From Anaerofustis butyriciformans (GTDB taxonomy: Bacteria; Bacillota; Clostridia; Eubacteriales; Anaerofustaceae): 64,000 nucleotides of DNA. Positions 19,740 through 29,124 of the stretch are shown one piece after another. Under the pieces are notes generated by a model that was not told where the DNA came from, made no database searches, and saw nothing but the letters and a program-made list of their open reading frames with translations. The stretch is taken from NCBI RefSeq assembly GCF_036289385.1, contig NZ_JAYFFH010000001.1:186001-250000 (forward strand), given 5' to 3'. The position numbers and the translations under genes were made by a program. Positions within the stretch are counted from its first letter, which is position 1. Every line of letters begins with the position of its first letter.

Positions 19740-20215
19740 ATTAGGGGTTTCACCCCTAAAACCCGATATTAAGGGGCTTTGCCCCTTAAAAACCCCACGA
19801 CTTTTTTACTCGCCTAAAAAAGTCGAATAAAATGGCGCCACTGGGCGTGGAGTTTTAGGGTTTCGCTCTAAAGAGCGACCAGTATTTTTCCGAAGCAAAA
19901 AAATACTGGACAAAATGCTTTCACTCAAGCGCCGTGAGGGCTTATACGCACTCGGATTTCATGAAAAATCTACCCGATTTTTTTATGAACGAGTGCTACC
20001 GCTATCCCTACTAATTTAGCTTTTTATGTAAGGTAGTGGGGCATAGAAGTGAAATAAGGGTTATATTTTGATGATGTTTATGTTAAGTTATAGGGTAGGA
20101 GTGAAATAAAGATTTAATTTTTTATATTTCTTATGTAATGAAGTAGTATAGTAAATTTAAGTTTAATTGTTTTTATGTGAGGGAGTGGGGGATTGTGGAG
20201 AAATGTAGTTTCTAA
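19740..20215 (+). repeat. Modular hairpin array (H0 x2, H1a, H1e, H2, H3c, long tail)
   Basis: After the PFOR terminator come H0 hairpins (ggggtttcacccc and aaggggctttgcccctt), H1a, half of an H2 (ggcgccactgggcgtgga), a junction ttttagggtttcgctctaaagagcg, H1e, the ctttcac H2 and H3c with gcactcgg/cgagtgc arms. Two H1 types in one array suggest a fusion of two units. The tail (about 20000-20215) repeats the words gtggggcatagaagtgaaat and gtagga. No gene seen. Confidence 0.85.
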
Positions 20216-20244
20216 TTAAAATGTTTATATAATCTATTATTATT

Positions 20245-20278
20245 AAAAAAAAGACCGGATTTTATACCGGTCTTTTTG
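20245..20278. terminator. Bidirectional hairpin terminator
   Basis: AAAAGACCGG / CCGGTCTTTTT stem with T runs on both strands, lying between the repeat array and the 3' end of the QueD-like gene. From here to 20488 I see only AT-rich DNA. Confidence 0.8.
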
Positions 20279-20488
20279 TGTCTACAAATATATAACTTTT
20301 ATCAATTTATTAAATTTTATTATGGATTTATATAACAATTACAAGTTGCTTTTTATATTAATCGGAGTAGTGTTTTAGTTATATATTTGTATTAATACAT
20401 AGAGTGTTGTTAGATATGTTTTTATTATTTATTAATATAAGTTTTGATATATCATACATTAGAGTTTTATATCGTATTTTTAAGTTTA

Positions 20489-21055
20489 TTATGCTTTTTT
20501 ATATCCACATTTTGGACATATGCCTTTTTCGTTTAGTGCTATTCCGCAAAGTGGGCAACGTTCGATATTATTTTTAGTTTCAAATTCTTCGCTTGCTGCA
20601 TTTACACCGCTTGTAAATGTAATTTTTGCAATGTTAAGTTTATCTTTTAATAAATCGTATACGATTTTTATCATTCCTTCAACTGTCAATGTTTCCTTAG
20701 TTACAACTAGGCGACATTGTGGATATGCTTTTGCAAGCTCAGTTTCAAATTTAGGTCCTTTCATTTGATTTTGTGGTGAACCGTCTTTTATACCTTGTTT
20801 TTCATAAACGTCCAAAACTGCAGGTAAAAGCGGGTCATCTTCTCTTAGAATTAGTGCATGGTCAAAGTTTTTTAAAACTTCCCAAGCTGTTTTTTGGATT
20901 TCGTTACAAGGGAAAACCATGTTTACTCCTTCTTCGATTGAATCTTCAACTTCTATTGTTAAAACTCCTGTATGTCCATGAAGATATTGTGCCTCTCCTT
21001 TAAAACCGTAAAATCTGTGTGCGTACTGTAAGTCTAATGTTGTAATACTTCTCAT
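20489..21055 (-). CDS. QueD/PTPS-family protein lacking the catalytic Cys, with C-terminal zinc ribbon
   Basis: A 188-residue member of the 6-pyruvoyltetrahydropterin synthase / 6-carboxytetrahydropterin synthase fold. The zinc triad is present as His13, His26 and His28 (YLHGHTG), but the Cys normally four residues before HGH is Ala22. The tail adds a zinc ribbon absent from ordinary QueD: Cys167, Cys170, Cys180, Cys183 (CPLCG...CPKCG). Queuosine synthesis by the standard mechanism is therefore doubtful; it may use another substrate. AGGAGG precedes the ATG. A Fur-type operator lies over its likely promoter, so metal-dependent expression is probable. Confidence 0.75.
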   Translation of the reverse strand: MRSITTLDLQYAHRFYGFKGEAQYLHGHTGVLTIEVEDSIEEGVNMVFPCNEIQKTAWEVLKNFDHALILREDDPLLPAVLDVYEKQGIKDGSPQNQMKGPKFETELAKAYPQCRLVVTKETLTVEGMIKIVYDLLKDKLNIAKITFTSGVNAASEEFETKNNIERCPLCGIALNEKGICPKCGYKKA

Positions 21056-21087
21056 TTTTTTACCTCCTTTATATGTTTAAATTTTTT

Positions 21088-21106
21088 CTCATGGTTTAAT
21101 CATGAG
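21088..21106 (-). other. Hairpin in the 5' leader of the QueD-like gene
   Basis: Perfect CTCATG / CATGAG arms around a seven-base loop, in the untranslated leader about 30 bases before the start codon. No T run follows on the minus strand. It does not match the preQ1 riboswitch patterns I know. Confidence 0.4.
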
Positions 21107-21285
21107 TTTTATTATTTGTAACACTTTCGCTATGCTTTATATAAATTCTATTTTTTTGTTTTTACCTTAAAAGTTAATATTAGATTTTATTAAATGTTAT
21201 GTTTATCATTTTTACCCATTAATTTATTTATATAAACATACATCAAAAGTGTTTTTAACGAATATATTTATATATTTTGCTCTTA

Positions 21286-21342
21286 AATTAGAATGATTCT
21301 AATTACAACTTGAATATATAATATTTTTGATTAATTGTCAAC
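21286..21342 (-). promoter_or_regulatory. Minus-strand promoter overlapped by a perfect Fur-type palindrome
   Basis: AATTAGAATGATTCTAATT (21286-21304) is a perfect 9-1-9 inverted repeat of the Fur/Zur/PerR class. On the minus strand TTGACA (21342-21337), an 18-bp spacer and TATATT (21318-21313) place the likely transcription start inside or at the edge of this palindrome. It shares the GAAT-N-RTTC core with the operators of the regulator at 6364. The rest of 21056-21572 is AT-rich with no gene. Confidence 0.7.
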
Positions 21343-21572
21343 GAATTATCGTTTATTTAATTAACTTGTAATATTTGTAATAAAGTTGTAAGTTTTTGTT
21401 TTAAATAGAGAGTTATTTCAAAATAGTATTTAAAATGAAAAGTTTGTATAAAAAACTAATAAATATATTAAGTATATTAATTCTTAAAAGTATATTAAGA
21501 CTTTTTTACAAAAGGAGAATTCATCTTTTATTATGGTATAATTTGGGAAATTGTAAAAGGTGAGTTTAATAA

Positions 21573-21800
21573 ATGAAATGTCTTGATTGTGGATTAGAAA
21601 TGGAAGAAGGAATTGTAATTGCTTATAGTTTAGCCCTTGGAGTATGGAACGAGTTTATTTCAAAAAAGGAAGCGGAGAAAAAAGGATTTAAAGCCATGTT
21701 TAGAAAAACCATTACAATTCCTTTAAAAATGGAAGAGCAAAAAGCATGGCACTGTCCAAATTGTAAAAAGGTTTTAATGTGGGTAGATTCTAAAGAGTAG
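21573..21800 (+). CDS. Small zinc-ribbon protein
   Basis: A 75-residue protein with MKCLDCG at the N-terminus and HCPNCKK near residue 58, forming a split zinc ribbon around a basic central region. It resembles the short PF20097-type proteins of unknown function; that match is from memory. An extended -10 (TGGTATAAT, 21534-21542) and AAGGTGAG precede the ATG. It is monocistronic with its own terminator and is divergent from the metal-regulated QueD-like gene. Confidence 0.65.
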   Translation: MKCLDCGLEMEEGIVIAYSLALGVWNEFISKKEAEKKGFKAMFRKTITIPLKMEEQKAWHCPNCKKVLMWVDSKE

Positions 21801-21822
21801 TAAAATCTGCTCTTTTTTTTAT
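21793..21822 (+). terminator. Rho-independent terminator
   Basis: AGAGTAG / CTGCTCT stem (one G-U pair) around a short loop, followed by a long T run; it overlaps the end of the zinc-ribbon gene. Confidence 0.75.
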
Positions 21823-22025
21823 AAAGTTAATTGAATAATATGTAATGAAAACATTAATACATATAAGATAATATTAAATATTGGTATATGATTGTTAGGA
21901 TGTTATAGATATTGATAATTACAAAATAGTATAAAATTAATAAAATATTTATATTATATTTTATAAAAATAGATTTACTTTATTTTTTTAAGGGGTACAA
22001 TATATTTATAGAATAGGAGAAAAGT

Positions 22026-22169
22026 ATGAATTTTAATTCTTATGTTGTAGCTTTAATACTTATAATACTTTTTATCTTTGCTCTTTATAAAAGCATAAAA
22101 AACAAAGGTAAATGCAGCGGCGGGTGTGAAGGGTGTATGTATAAGGATAGTTGTCATAAAAATAAATAA
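22026..22169 (+). CDS. Short membrane protein with Cys-rich tail (FeoB-associated type)
   Basis: A 47-residue frame with TAGGAG ten bases before the ATG. It has one membrane helix (about 6-22) and a cytoplasmic tail KCSGGCEGCMYKDSC with four Cys. This is the pattern of the FeoB-associated Cys-rich membrane proteins, which usually accompany ferrous iron transporters. No feoB is present here, so the gene is an orphan. A repeat array starts just after its stop. Confidence 0.65.
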   Translation: MNFNSYVVALILIILFIFALYKSIKNKGKCSGGCEGCMYKDSCHKNK

Positions 22170-22870
22170 AAGGGGCTTTGCCCCTTAAAACCCAAATTTA
22201 AGGGGTGCTACCCCTTAAGAACCCCGCCATATTTTTGCCGAAGCCCAAAAATATGGAAAAAATGCTTTCACTCAAACGCCGTGAATATCAAGGGGCTTTG
22301 CCCCTTAAAAACCCCACTCTTTTTTTGCTTGTCCAAAAAAAGAGGTAAAAAGGACACTTCTCGGCGAAGAGCCTTATAACGCTTTTCGATGACTGCGTAA
22401 AACTCTACCCGCGTTTTACTGTCAGAAAAGCTACCCTAAGCCTGACCTGTTTATATGTTTTATTAAAGGGTGGGGGAACAAAGTTGTAAAATTATAGATT
22501 TATTTTTATGGTTTTATGTTAGTGTGTGGGAAACTTAAGGGATTCTCCCTTAACAACCCGACCAAATATTTGCTCGCCCAAATATTTGGATAAAAGGACG
22601 CCACTGGGCGTGGAGCCTTATAACGCTTTTCGATGACTGGGTAAAACTCTACCCGAGTTTTACTGTCAGAAAAGCTACCCCGAACCGACCTAATTATTCG
22701 GTTTTATGTAGTGGGGTGGGACATATAAGTGAAATTTAAGTTTAGTTTTTTAATGTTTCATATTATGTGATGGGGTATGACATGGAAGTGAAATAAAGGT
22801 TTAGTTTTTCTTTTTAATGTTAGAGCGTGGACATGGAAGTGAAATAGAGGTTTAGTAGTTTTATGATAAT
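22170..22870 (+). repeat. Modular hairpin array, two or three partial units
   Basis: Order seen: H0 (ctttg loop), H0 (gct loop), H1c with ctttcac half of H2, H0, H1b with ggacacttc H2, H3a, tail, H0, H1d with ggcgccac-type H2, H3a, then a long tail with three recurrences of gacatggaagtgaaat. The first H1c unit is broken after cgccgtgaat and joined directly to a fresh H0, so one unit has lost its H3. No gene seen; 22870-23044 is plain AT-rich DNA. Confidence 0.85.
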
Positions 22871-23044
22871 TATATTAGATAGTTTTTTTAGAAAAGTAAT
22901 TAATTTATTGTTTTTAGTAATGTGTTTTTTTTGAAAATACATTTAAAATTATTTTATTCTAAAATTTTTAATTAAAATCTGTACGTTCTTGTATTTTATT
23001 TCACTTATTAATTTGAAATACAGTTAAAAATATTTAAATATACA

Positions 23045-23075
23045 TAAAAAAAGGAAACTTTTGTTTCCTTTTTAA
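23045..23075. terminator. Bidirectional hairpin terminator near ppk
   Basis: AAAAAGGAAAC / GTTTCCTTTTT stem with TTTT loop, T runs on both strands; it serves the minus-strand ppk operon. Confidence 0.85.
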
Positions 23076-23121
23076 GAGTATTTATGGGGTATATATTTTA
23101 ACGGGTTAACCGATAAAATCG

Positions 23122-25263
23122 TTATTTATTAAAAATATTTTTGAAAAAGTCCGTTAGTTTGTTATTATTTTCTTTTTCTTTTTTATATGTTTTAAGGGAA
23201 TTATTTAAAAACCAATCTTGTGAGTCTATCATTTCCATTCCGAATGGGTCTTTCTTTCTATATGTGTCGTCTGTTTGAAGTACTCTTGCTTTTACGTTAT
23301 CCCTTAGTATTATTTCAAGTATTTCATCAATTTGATTTCTTATGTTATAGTCAAATATCGGGCAGGCTATTTCAACTCTTTTATCTAAGTTCCTTGTCAT
23401 GAGGTCCGCAGAAGATATAAACATTCTTTTATCTTCTCCACTTCCGAAAACATAAATTCTAGAATGTTCCAAAAATCTTCCTACAATGCTTGAGATGGAA
23501 ATATTGTCGGTTTTATTGTATATTCCGGGTCTTATACAGCATATACCTCTTATGATCATTTGAATTTTAACTCCTGCCTTAGATGCTTCTATAAGTTTAT
23601 ATATTACATCAATATCCGTTAGGGAATTGGCTTTCATTATTATTCTTCCATTGATTCCTTTTTCTATCTCTTCATCCATAAATTTAAGTATATTTTGTTT
23701 TAGAGAATTTGGAGCAACAAGCAATGTTTCATAGTTACCCTTTAAGTTTCCGATTAGCATATTTTGAAAGAAGTTTGTTGCATCTTTTCCTATATCCTTA
23801 TTCATTGTTATAAGGCTTAAGTCTGTATACATTGCTGCTGTTTTTTCGTTATAGTTTCCCGTTCCGATTTGAGTAATATATTCAATTGTGTTTTTATCTT
23901 TTCTTGTAATAAGGCATATTTTTGAATGGCATTTAAAGCCCTCTTCTCCATATATTACCCTGCATCCTGCTTCGCTTAATCTTTCTGCCCAAAGTATATT
24001 ATGCTTTTCGTCAAACCTTGCTCTAAGCTCCATTAATACTGTTACTTCTTTTCCGTTTTCAGCGGCTTTTAAAAGCAAATTAGCGACTTTTGAGTCACTT
24101 GCAAGACGATATATGGTTATCTTTATTGAAAGCACGTTTGGGTCTTTTCCTGCTTCTTCAAGGAGTGCTAAGAATGGGTCTATTTTTTCAAATGGGAAGA
24201 ATAGTAAAACGTCTTTATGTCTTATTTGCTCTATTATGCTTTTTTTAGGATTTAAACTTTCCCACTGTCTTGCGTTTAATTTGGGGTAAGTAAGTTCGCT
24301 TTTTAACAGAGGTGAAACCATATGTTCTATACCGTATACATATTCAAGTTTAATAGGGTAAAGGCTGTAGAAAATTTGATTTTTTTCTATCTTTAAAAAG
24401 CTTCTTAAAATTTCCGTTAGGTTATCGTTATATATACCTTGAATTTCAAGTCTTACTGGTAACAGCCAATCTCTTTTTTTAAGAAGTTTATTCATATGGT
24501 CAAGATAATCATGTTCGTTATCTTCAAATTTATCATCATCATAACTTATATCGGCATTTCTTGTAACAGAAATAATATTGCTTGAAACCACTTCATATAT
24601 ATCAAATATTTTATCAATATGTTCCATTATTACGTTTTCTATTCGTATATATCTATTTTTGTTTTCTTTACTAGGTAATATTCTTGGAAGAGATGACGGG
24701 ATTGGGATTATTCCAAGTACGGTTTTGTCTTTCTTTGTTTTTAATATTGAAGCTATGTATAGTCTTCTGTTTTTAAGATGTGGGATAGGGTGTCTGTTAT
24801 CTACAATTTGAGGAGACAAAATAGGGTTTATGTAGTATTCAAAGTATTTGTTTATATCCTTTTCTTCTTCTTTTGAAAGTTCATCAAAAGAAAGGTCATA
24901 AATGCCTCTTTGTCTTAATTCCATGGATACTGTTCTAAATGCTTCGTCTCTTTTTTCCATTAAAGGAGGTATTGAGTTAAATATTGCTTCAAGCTGTTCT
25001 TTGGGACTCCAGCCGGTTTTATTGTCAATTGTATCTTTATTGCTAAGTAGCATTAAATCTACAAGGCTGCCTACTCTTACCATGAAGAATTCATCCAAGT
25101 TACTTGTAAAAATGGAAATAAATTTTAGTCTTTCAAGAAGGGGAACGGTTTCGTCCATTGCTTCTTCCAAAACTCTTTGATTAAATCTAAGCCAGCTTAG
25201 TTCTCTGTTTTGAGTACAGGTTGTATCTTTTATAATTTTTTCTACTGCATAATCTTTTGACAT
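23122..25263 (-). CDS. ppk1: Polyphosphate kinase 1
   Basis: A 713-residue PPK1, reversibly transferring the ATP gamma-phosphate onto polyphosphate. Its N-terminal domain begins NRELSWLRFNQRVLEEA, the family hallmark. The phosphorylated His lies in FKCHSKICLI (about residue 445), and the C-terminal phospholipase-D-like half shows QIGTGNYNEKTA and SADLMTRNLDKRVEI. Length is normal. Its start overlaps the end of the exopolyphosphatase gene by 22 bp, so synthesis and breakdown enzymes are translated together. Confidence 0.95.
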   Translation of the reverse strand: MSKDYAVEKIIKDTTCTQNRELSWLRFNQRVLEEAMDETVPLLERLKFISIFTSNLDEFFMVRVGSLVDLMLLSNKDTIDNKTGWSPKEQLEAIFNSIPPLMEKRDEAFRTVSMELRQRGIYDLSFDELSKEEEKDINKYFEYYINPILSPQIVDNRHPIPHLKNRRLYIASILKTKKDKTVLGIIPIPSSLPRILPSKENKNRYIRIENVIMEHIDKIFDIYEVVSSNIISVTRNADISYDDDKFEDNEHDYLDHMNKLLKKRDWLLPVRLEIQGIYNDNLTEILRSFLKIEKNQIFYSLYPIKLEYVYGIEHMVSPLLKSELTYPKLNARQWESLNPKKSIIEQIRHKDVLLFFPFEKIDPFLALLEEAGKDPNVLSIKITIYRLASDSKVANLLLKAAENGKEVTVLMELRARFDEKHNILWAERLSEAGCRVIYGEEGFKCHSKICLITRKDKNTIEYITQIGTGNYNEKTAAMYTDLSLITMNKDIGKDATNFFQNMLIGNLKGNYETLLVAPNSLKQNILKFMDEEIEKGINGRIIMKANSLTDIDVIYKLIEASKAGVKIQMIIRGICCIRPGIYNKTDNISISSIVGRFLEHSRIYVFGSGEDKRMFISSADLMTRNLDKRVEIACPIFDYNIRNQIDEILEIILRDNVKARVLQTDDTYRKKDPFGMEMIDSQDWFLNNSLKTYKKEKENNNKLTDFFKNIFNK

Positions 25264-26129
25264 AGGTACCCCTCTCTTACTCCGTATTTGCTTACTACAA
25301 TTTCTTTTGCGTTTGTTCTTTTTAGTATTTCATCAACTATTAAAATGCCCGGTATTATTGTATGAACTCTATCGGGACAAGCTTTTATTATGATATTTTT
25401 TGCTTTTTGCGGTTTATTTAAAAGTATTTTTTTTATTTCTTCCATTTGTTCTCTTTTTATGATTGTGTTATCCTTATTTAATTTAAAATAAGAATTTGTT
25501 AATTTTAATGCTGCTTTTATTGTTCCGCCTACACCACAGATAGTATTAGTTTGTTTAATATCAACATCTTTTAAAATTTTTTGTATTTTGTTTTTTATGT
25601 TTCTTTGTTCTTTTTCCGTCGGAAGAAATTCGCTTACATACATTGAATATAGGTTTAGGGAGCCTATTGGAAGACTTTGTGCATAATTTACTTTATCTTT
25701 TTCAAAGTCTACAATTTCTGTACTTCCTCCTCCAATATCTATAACAATTCCGCTTTTAGCCTTAACTTTAAGTTTTGCACCTGTAAATCCGTATAAAGCT
25801 TCATCTTCTCCGCTTATTACTTCTATTGTTTCACCTGTAAGTTTTTCTATTTCCTCTACCACAAATTCTGTATTTGTTATATTTCTGAAAGATGCGGTTG
25901 CGAAAATATGGAAATTTTCTATATTGAAATTATTTACCAGTTCTTTAAATTCGTTTATGACGTTGCTTGCTTCTATTATTCCTTGATTTGACATTTCATC
26001 ATTTTTCACATAATAAGCAAGTCCTGCCATTACTTTTTTTGTAAAAAGTGTTTTAAAATTATTCTTTGTTCCTTCATAGACGCATAGTCTTATTGAGTTT
26101 GCGCCGATGTCAAGTATTGCGTATTTCAT
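25242..26129 (-). CDS. ppx: Exopolyphosphatase, Ppx/GppA family (short form)
   Basis: A 295-residue protein with the two actin-like phosphate-binding motifs of Ppx/GppA: ILDIGANSIRL (6-16) and VIDIGGGSTEI (about 134-144). It lacks the C-terminal HD-type domain of long Ppx proteins, as in short actinobacterial and clostridial forms. It removes terminal phosphate from polyphosphate or pppGpp. First gene of a two-gene operon with ppk1; GGAG precedes its ATG. Confidence 0.9.
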   Translation of the reverse strand: MKYAILDIGANSIRLCVYEGTKNNFKTLFTKKVMAGLAYYVKNDEMSNQGIIEASNVINEFKELVNNFNIENFHIFATASFRNITNTEFVVEEIEKLTGETIEVISGEDEALYGFTGAKLKVKAKSGIVIDIGGGSTEIVDFEKDKVNYAQSLPIGSLNLYSMYVSEFLPTEKEQRNIKNKIQKILKDVDIKQTNTICGVGGTIKAALKLTNSYFKLNKDNTIIKREQMEEIKKILLNKPQKAKNIIIKACPDRVHTIIPGILIVDEILKRTNAKEIVVSKYGVREGYLCQKIMQ

Positions 26130-26228
26130 TTTTCTCTCCTTTATCCTTAATATTTTATAGAAAAATAATTTCTTTAAATAGCTTTATAATGTATAACTTA
26201 TGTAAAATTTTGGTAAAAGTATTTTTAT

Positions 26229-26860
26229 ATTTCGCTCTAAAGAGCGACCAGTATTTTTCCAAAGCAAAATTAATAATTATGTCATTCGCAATTTTTTCTT
26301 AAAAAATCGCTCATGTTGTTTAAAGCTTTCAGCTTAATGAGTTTTATAAGAATAAAACTCATCTGTTTCTTTGAAACAGTAAACAGTCAAAATGCTTTCA
26401 CTCAAACGCCGTGAGGGCTTATAACGTGGTCGGATTTTCTAAAAATCTCTACCCGAGATTTTTGAAACGACCACTACCGCTGCCCAACCTTATTATTTTC
26501 TATATAGTGGGGGACATTATGGTGAAATAGAGGGATAGTTTTTCATGATTTTTTTGAGGGAGTAGGATATTTAAGGGATTCTCCCTTAACAACCCAAATT
26601 TAAGGGGTGCTACCCCTTAAGAAACCCTCTTTAAGGGCTGTCTGCCCTTAACAACCCGACCAAATATTTGCTCGCCCAAATATTTGGATAAAAGGGCGCC
26701 ACTGGGCGTGGAGCCTTATAACGCTTTTCGATGACTACGTAAAACTCTACCCGAGTTTTACTGTCAGAAAAGCTACCCCGAACCGACCTAATTATTTGGT
26801 TTTATGTAGAGGGGTGGGACATAGTAGTTAAATGTAGAGGGAGTAGTTTATGATATTTAT
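26229..26860 (+). repeat. Modular hairpin array with a nested mini-element
   Basis: Begins with tttcgctctaaagagcg and a truncated H1e, interrupted by the nested element at 26281-26388, then the ctttcac H2, H3b, tail, three H0 hairpins, H1d, H2 (ggcgccac) and H3a, and a tail with gtgggacatagtagttaaat. It lies between two divergent genes (ppx and the GPP34 gene), so it cannot act as a 3' end for either. Confidence 0.85.
26281..26388 (+). mobile_element. Nested ~105-bp multi-hairpin element, copy 1
   Basis: Runs from gtcattcgcaatttt to cagtaaacagtc and contains serial inverted repeats: ttttttc/ttaaaaaa, aaagctttcagctt, gagttttat/ataaaactc and ctgtttc/gaaacag. It interrupts the H1e hairpin. Two more copies lie at 49381-49480 and 52818-52921. 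Size, structure and insertion inside another repeat fit a non-autonomous (MITE-like) element; no transposase is present in the window. Confidence 0.6.
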
Positions 26861-26946
26861 ATAATTGGGTATATTAGAATTTATAGTTTTGTATTTGGTG
26901 TTATGTATTTATGGTATAATTTTATAAAGAGTTTGGAGGAATTTTT

Positions 26947-27600
26947 ATGGAAAGAAGTTCGATTATAAAAGATTATTTTATTCTTTTACTTGATAAAAAA
27001 GGGAATATGCCTTTATTATATCAAAAGGAATCCAATGCGGGTTTTGTTGCTGCCGGGATTATGGATTTATTATTTTCGGGAATAATAAAGTTAGAAAAAA
27101 ATGAAATTATCGTTATTAATCCTCTTTACGGGAAATTGACATATCTTTATCCTTTATATGATTATTTAAAAGAAAAGCCAATGAAAATCGAAAAAGCAGT
27201 AAATGATTTTTGCACCGGAAACGACTTTAAGGAACTTGTAAGCTGTGTGTCAGAATCTCTTTACAGCGAAAAAAAAGTCGTAAAAACAAAGGGTGGTTTC
27301 TTTGGTAAAAAAACTCTTTACATACCAAAAGATGATTATAAAACTTATCTTATAAATAACATTAAAAATGTTATTACAGGTAAGAAAAACATAAATATGG
27401 AAGATGTTTATCTTATTTGTGTTTTAGATGAAACGAAAAACTTAACGAAATACTTTTCAAAATATGAAATGGCAGAGTTTAAAGTAAGACTTAAAGAGAT
27501 TAAGAAAAATGAAGAAAATAAAGAATTAATTGGTGTAATAAACACTATTTCTGATACGATTTCCGCTATTGCAAATGTATCAAGGGGCGTTGCCCCTTAA
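26947..27600 (+). CDS. GPP34-family (GOLPH3-like) protein
   Basis: A 217-residue soluble protein. LLLDKKGNMPLL, AGIMDLLFSGIIKLE and a later helical region match the layout of the GPP34 (Golgi phosphoprotein 3-like) domain, which binds phosphoinositides in eukaryotes and is of unknown role in bacteria. TTTGGAGG precedes the ATG; TATAAT lies at 26915-26920 with an upstream TGG. The last residues (RGVAP) are encoded by an H0 hairpin (aaggggcgttgcccctt), so the native C-terminus has been replaced or extended by a repeat unit. Confidence 0.65.
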   Translation: MERSSIIKDYFILLLDKKGNMPLLYQKESNAGFVAAGIMDLLFSGIIKLEKNEIIVINPLYGKLTYLYPLYDYLKEKPMKIEKAVNDFCTGNDFKELVSCVSESLYSEKKVVKTKGGFFGKKTLYIPKDDYKTYLINNIKNVITGKKNINMEDVYLICVLDETKNLTKYFSKYEMAEFKVRLKEIKKNEENKELIGVINTISDTISAIANVSRGVAP

Positions 27601-28190
27601 ACCCCACTCTTTTTTTGCTTGTTCCAAAAAAAGAGGTAAAAAAGGACCCTTCTCGGCGAAGTGCCTTATAACGCTTTTCGATGTCTCGCAAAATACTGCC
27701 CGTATTTTACGGACAGAAAAGCTACCCCGAGCCGACCTAATTATTCGGTTTTATGTAGAGGGGTGGGAATTTTAAGGGATTCTCCCTTAATAACCCAAAT
27801 TTAAGGGGTGCTACCCCTTAAGAACCCCGCCATATTTTTGCTAAAGCCCAAAAATATGGGAAAAAGGCTTTCACTCAAGCGCCGTGAGGGCTTATAACGT
27901 GGTCGGATTTTCTAAAAATCTCTACCCGAGATTTTTGAAACGACCACTACCGCTGCCCAACCTTATTATTATATTGTGGAGTGGGACATGGGTGTTAAAT
28001 TGAAGTTATGACTTTGTTTAATATGTTTTATATAATTAATAGAATACAGAATTGAAATGTGGATTTCCTTTTTGACACTTTTTATATGAGGGAGTGGGAT
28101 ATCGTTGTGAAATAGGGATTAAGTGTTTTATCATTTTTATATTAAATAGTTTGAGTGTTATGATGAAATTTAAGTTTATATTATGTTGAT
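27583..28190 (+). repeat. Modular hairpin array overlapping a gene end
   Basis: Starts inside the GPP34 gene with H0 (gtt loop), then H1b, ggaccctt-type H2, an H3a variant (cttttcgatgtctcgcaaaa), tail, two H0, H1c, ctttcac H2, H3b and a long tail. Two full units in tandem with different H1/H3 types. No gene seen to 28224. Confidence 0.85.
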
Positions 28191-28224
28191 ATACTGTTTT
28201 GTTTTATTTAACTTTTAATATTAT

Positions 28225-28253
28225 TAAAAAAGACTTGTTTTCAAGTCTTTTTT
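28225..28253. terminator. Bidirectional hairpin terminator
   Basis: AAAAAGACTTG / CAAGTCTTTTT stem with TTTT loop at the end of the minus-strand membrane protein gene. Confidence 0.85.
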
Positions 28254-29010
28254 AATTTACTATATGTTCGCTTTCTTTTTCTTTATTCCACAAATACCAT
28301 GGTGCGAATGCTACAAAAGCAAGGGCAATACATATAAATGTAATTATTGCTACACTTCCAAAGTTACCCGCAAAGGCATTTATTTTGGCAGGGATATAGC
28401 ACATTATTTCGTTTATGTAGTTCTTTTGGCTTACGAAAGAAAGTAGTCCATTTAATAAAAGCACAAAGAATATAAATACACCGTAATGCACAACGGATTT
28501 TATATGTTTTATGTTGTGGTAATCCACAAATGTAAAATAGATAAGTGAAAACACAACGAAGATATTACATATAAAGAACTGGTAAAATCTAAAGTGTGTA
28601 TATCCATATCCTCCAAAGTCTGCAAAAATAAGATTTATTATTGAAAAGAAGGATATGAAGTAAAACAAATCGTAAAAAATTTGTTTTCTTGAAAAGAACA
28701 GTAATATAGAAAGCACCATTGCAATAAATGTAAAATCAAAGGGGATTGCATAAATGATGTTTTGTTCTCCACTTATGGCATATGCCCAGACGATATATAT
28801 CATCTCAAAGAAAAATGCAAAAAATGCCATAAAAATATAATACCATCTTCCTGAAAAATTTCTTCTTATTGTTCTTCTTCTAAGAAACATAAAAAGACAA
28901 ATTAGAATACATACCCCTATCCATATAAAATGAAAAAGAGAAAATCTTGTAAATATGTTTGCAGTATTTTCGACGCTTAAAAAATTCATATTTTTCTCCT
29001 TAAAGTTCAA
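28252..29010 (-). CDS. YwaF/TIGR02206-type integral membrane protein
   Basis: A 252-residue protein with six to seven membrane helices. The pattern IPFDFTFIAMVLS, then YDLFYFISFFSIINLIFAD, then THFRFYQFFICN is the layout of the YwaF/TIGR02206 family of unknown function. The ORF has two in-frame ATGs (residues 1 and 8); the first follows AAGGAG and is preferred. It is a single-gene unit divergent from the pyrophosphatase gene. Confidence 0.65.
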   Translation of the reverse strand: MNFKEKNMNFLSVENTANIFTRFSLFHFIWIGVCILICLFMFLRRRTIRRNFSGRWYYIFMAFFAFFFEMIYIVWAYAISGEQNIIYAIPFDFTFIAMVLSILLFFSRKQIFYDLFYFISFFSIINLIFADFGGYGYTHFRFYQFFICNIFVVFSLIYFTFVDYHNIKHIKSVVHYGVFIFFVLLLNGLLSFVSQKNYINEIMCYIPAKINAFAGNFGSVAIITFICIALAFVAFAPWYLWNKEKESEHIVN

Positions 29011-29124
29011 GTTGAATGTTTTAAATAATTATAACATATAATATAAAATTAAAAAAATTTTTATTGCAATTTTATTTTATTAGTGTAAACTTAAATAAAA
29101 AGGGCATTTTTAGGGAGGTGCGAC

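Noticed and set aside
21056..21120. preQ1 riboswitch upstream of the QueD-like gene
   Set aside because: Only a simple hairpin is visible; the A-rich tail and conserved core of preQ1 aptamers are not.
26229..26860. Arrays as ordinary transcription terminators
   Set aside because: Most hairpins lack a T run, true terminators lie beside several arrays, and this array sits between divergent genes.
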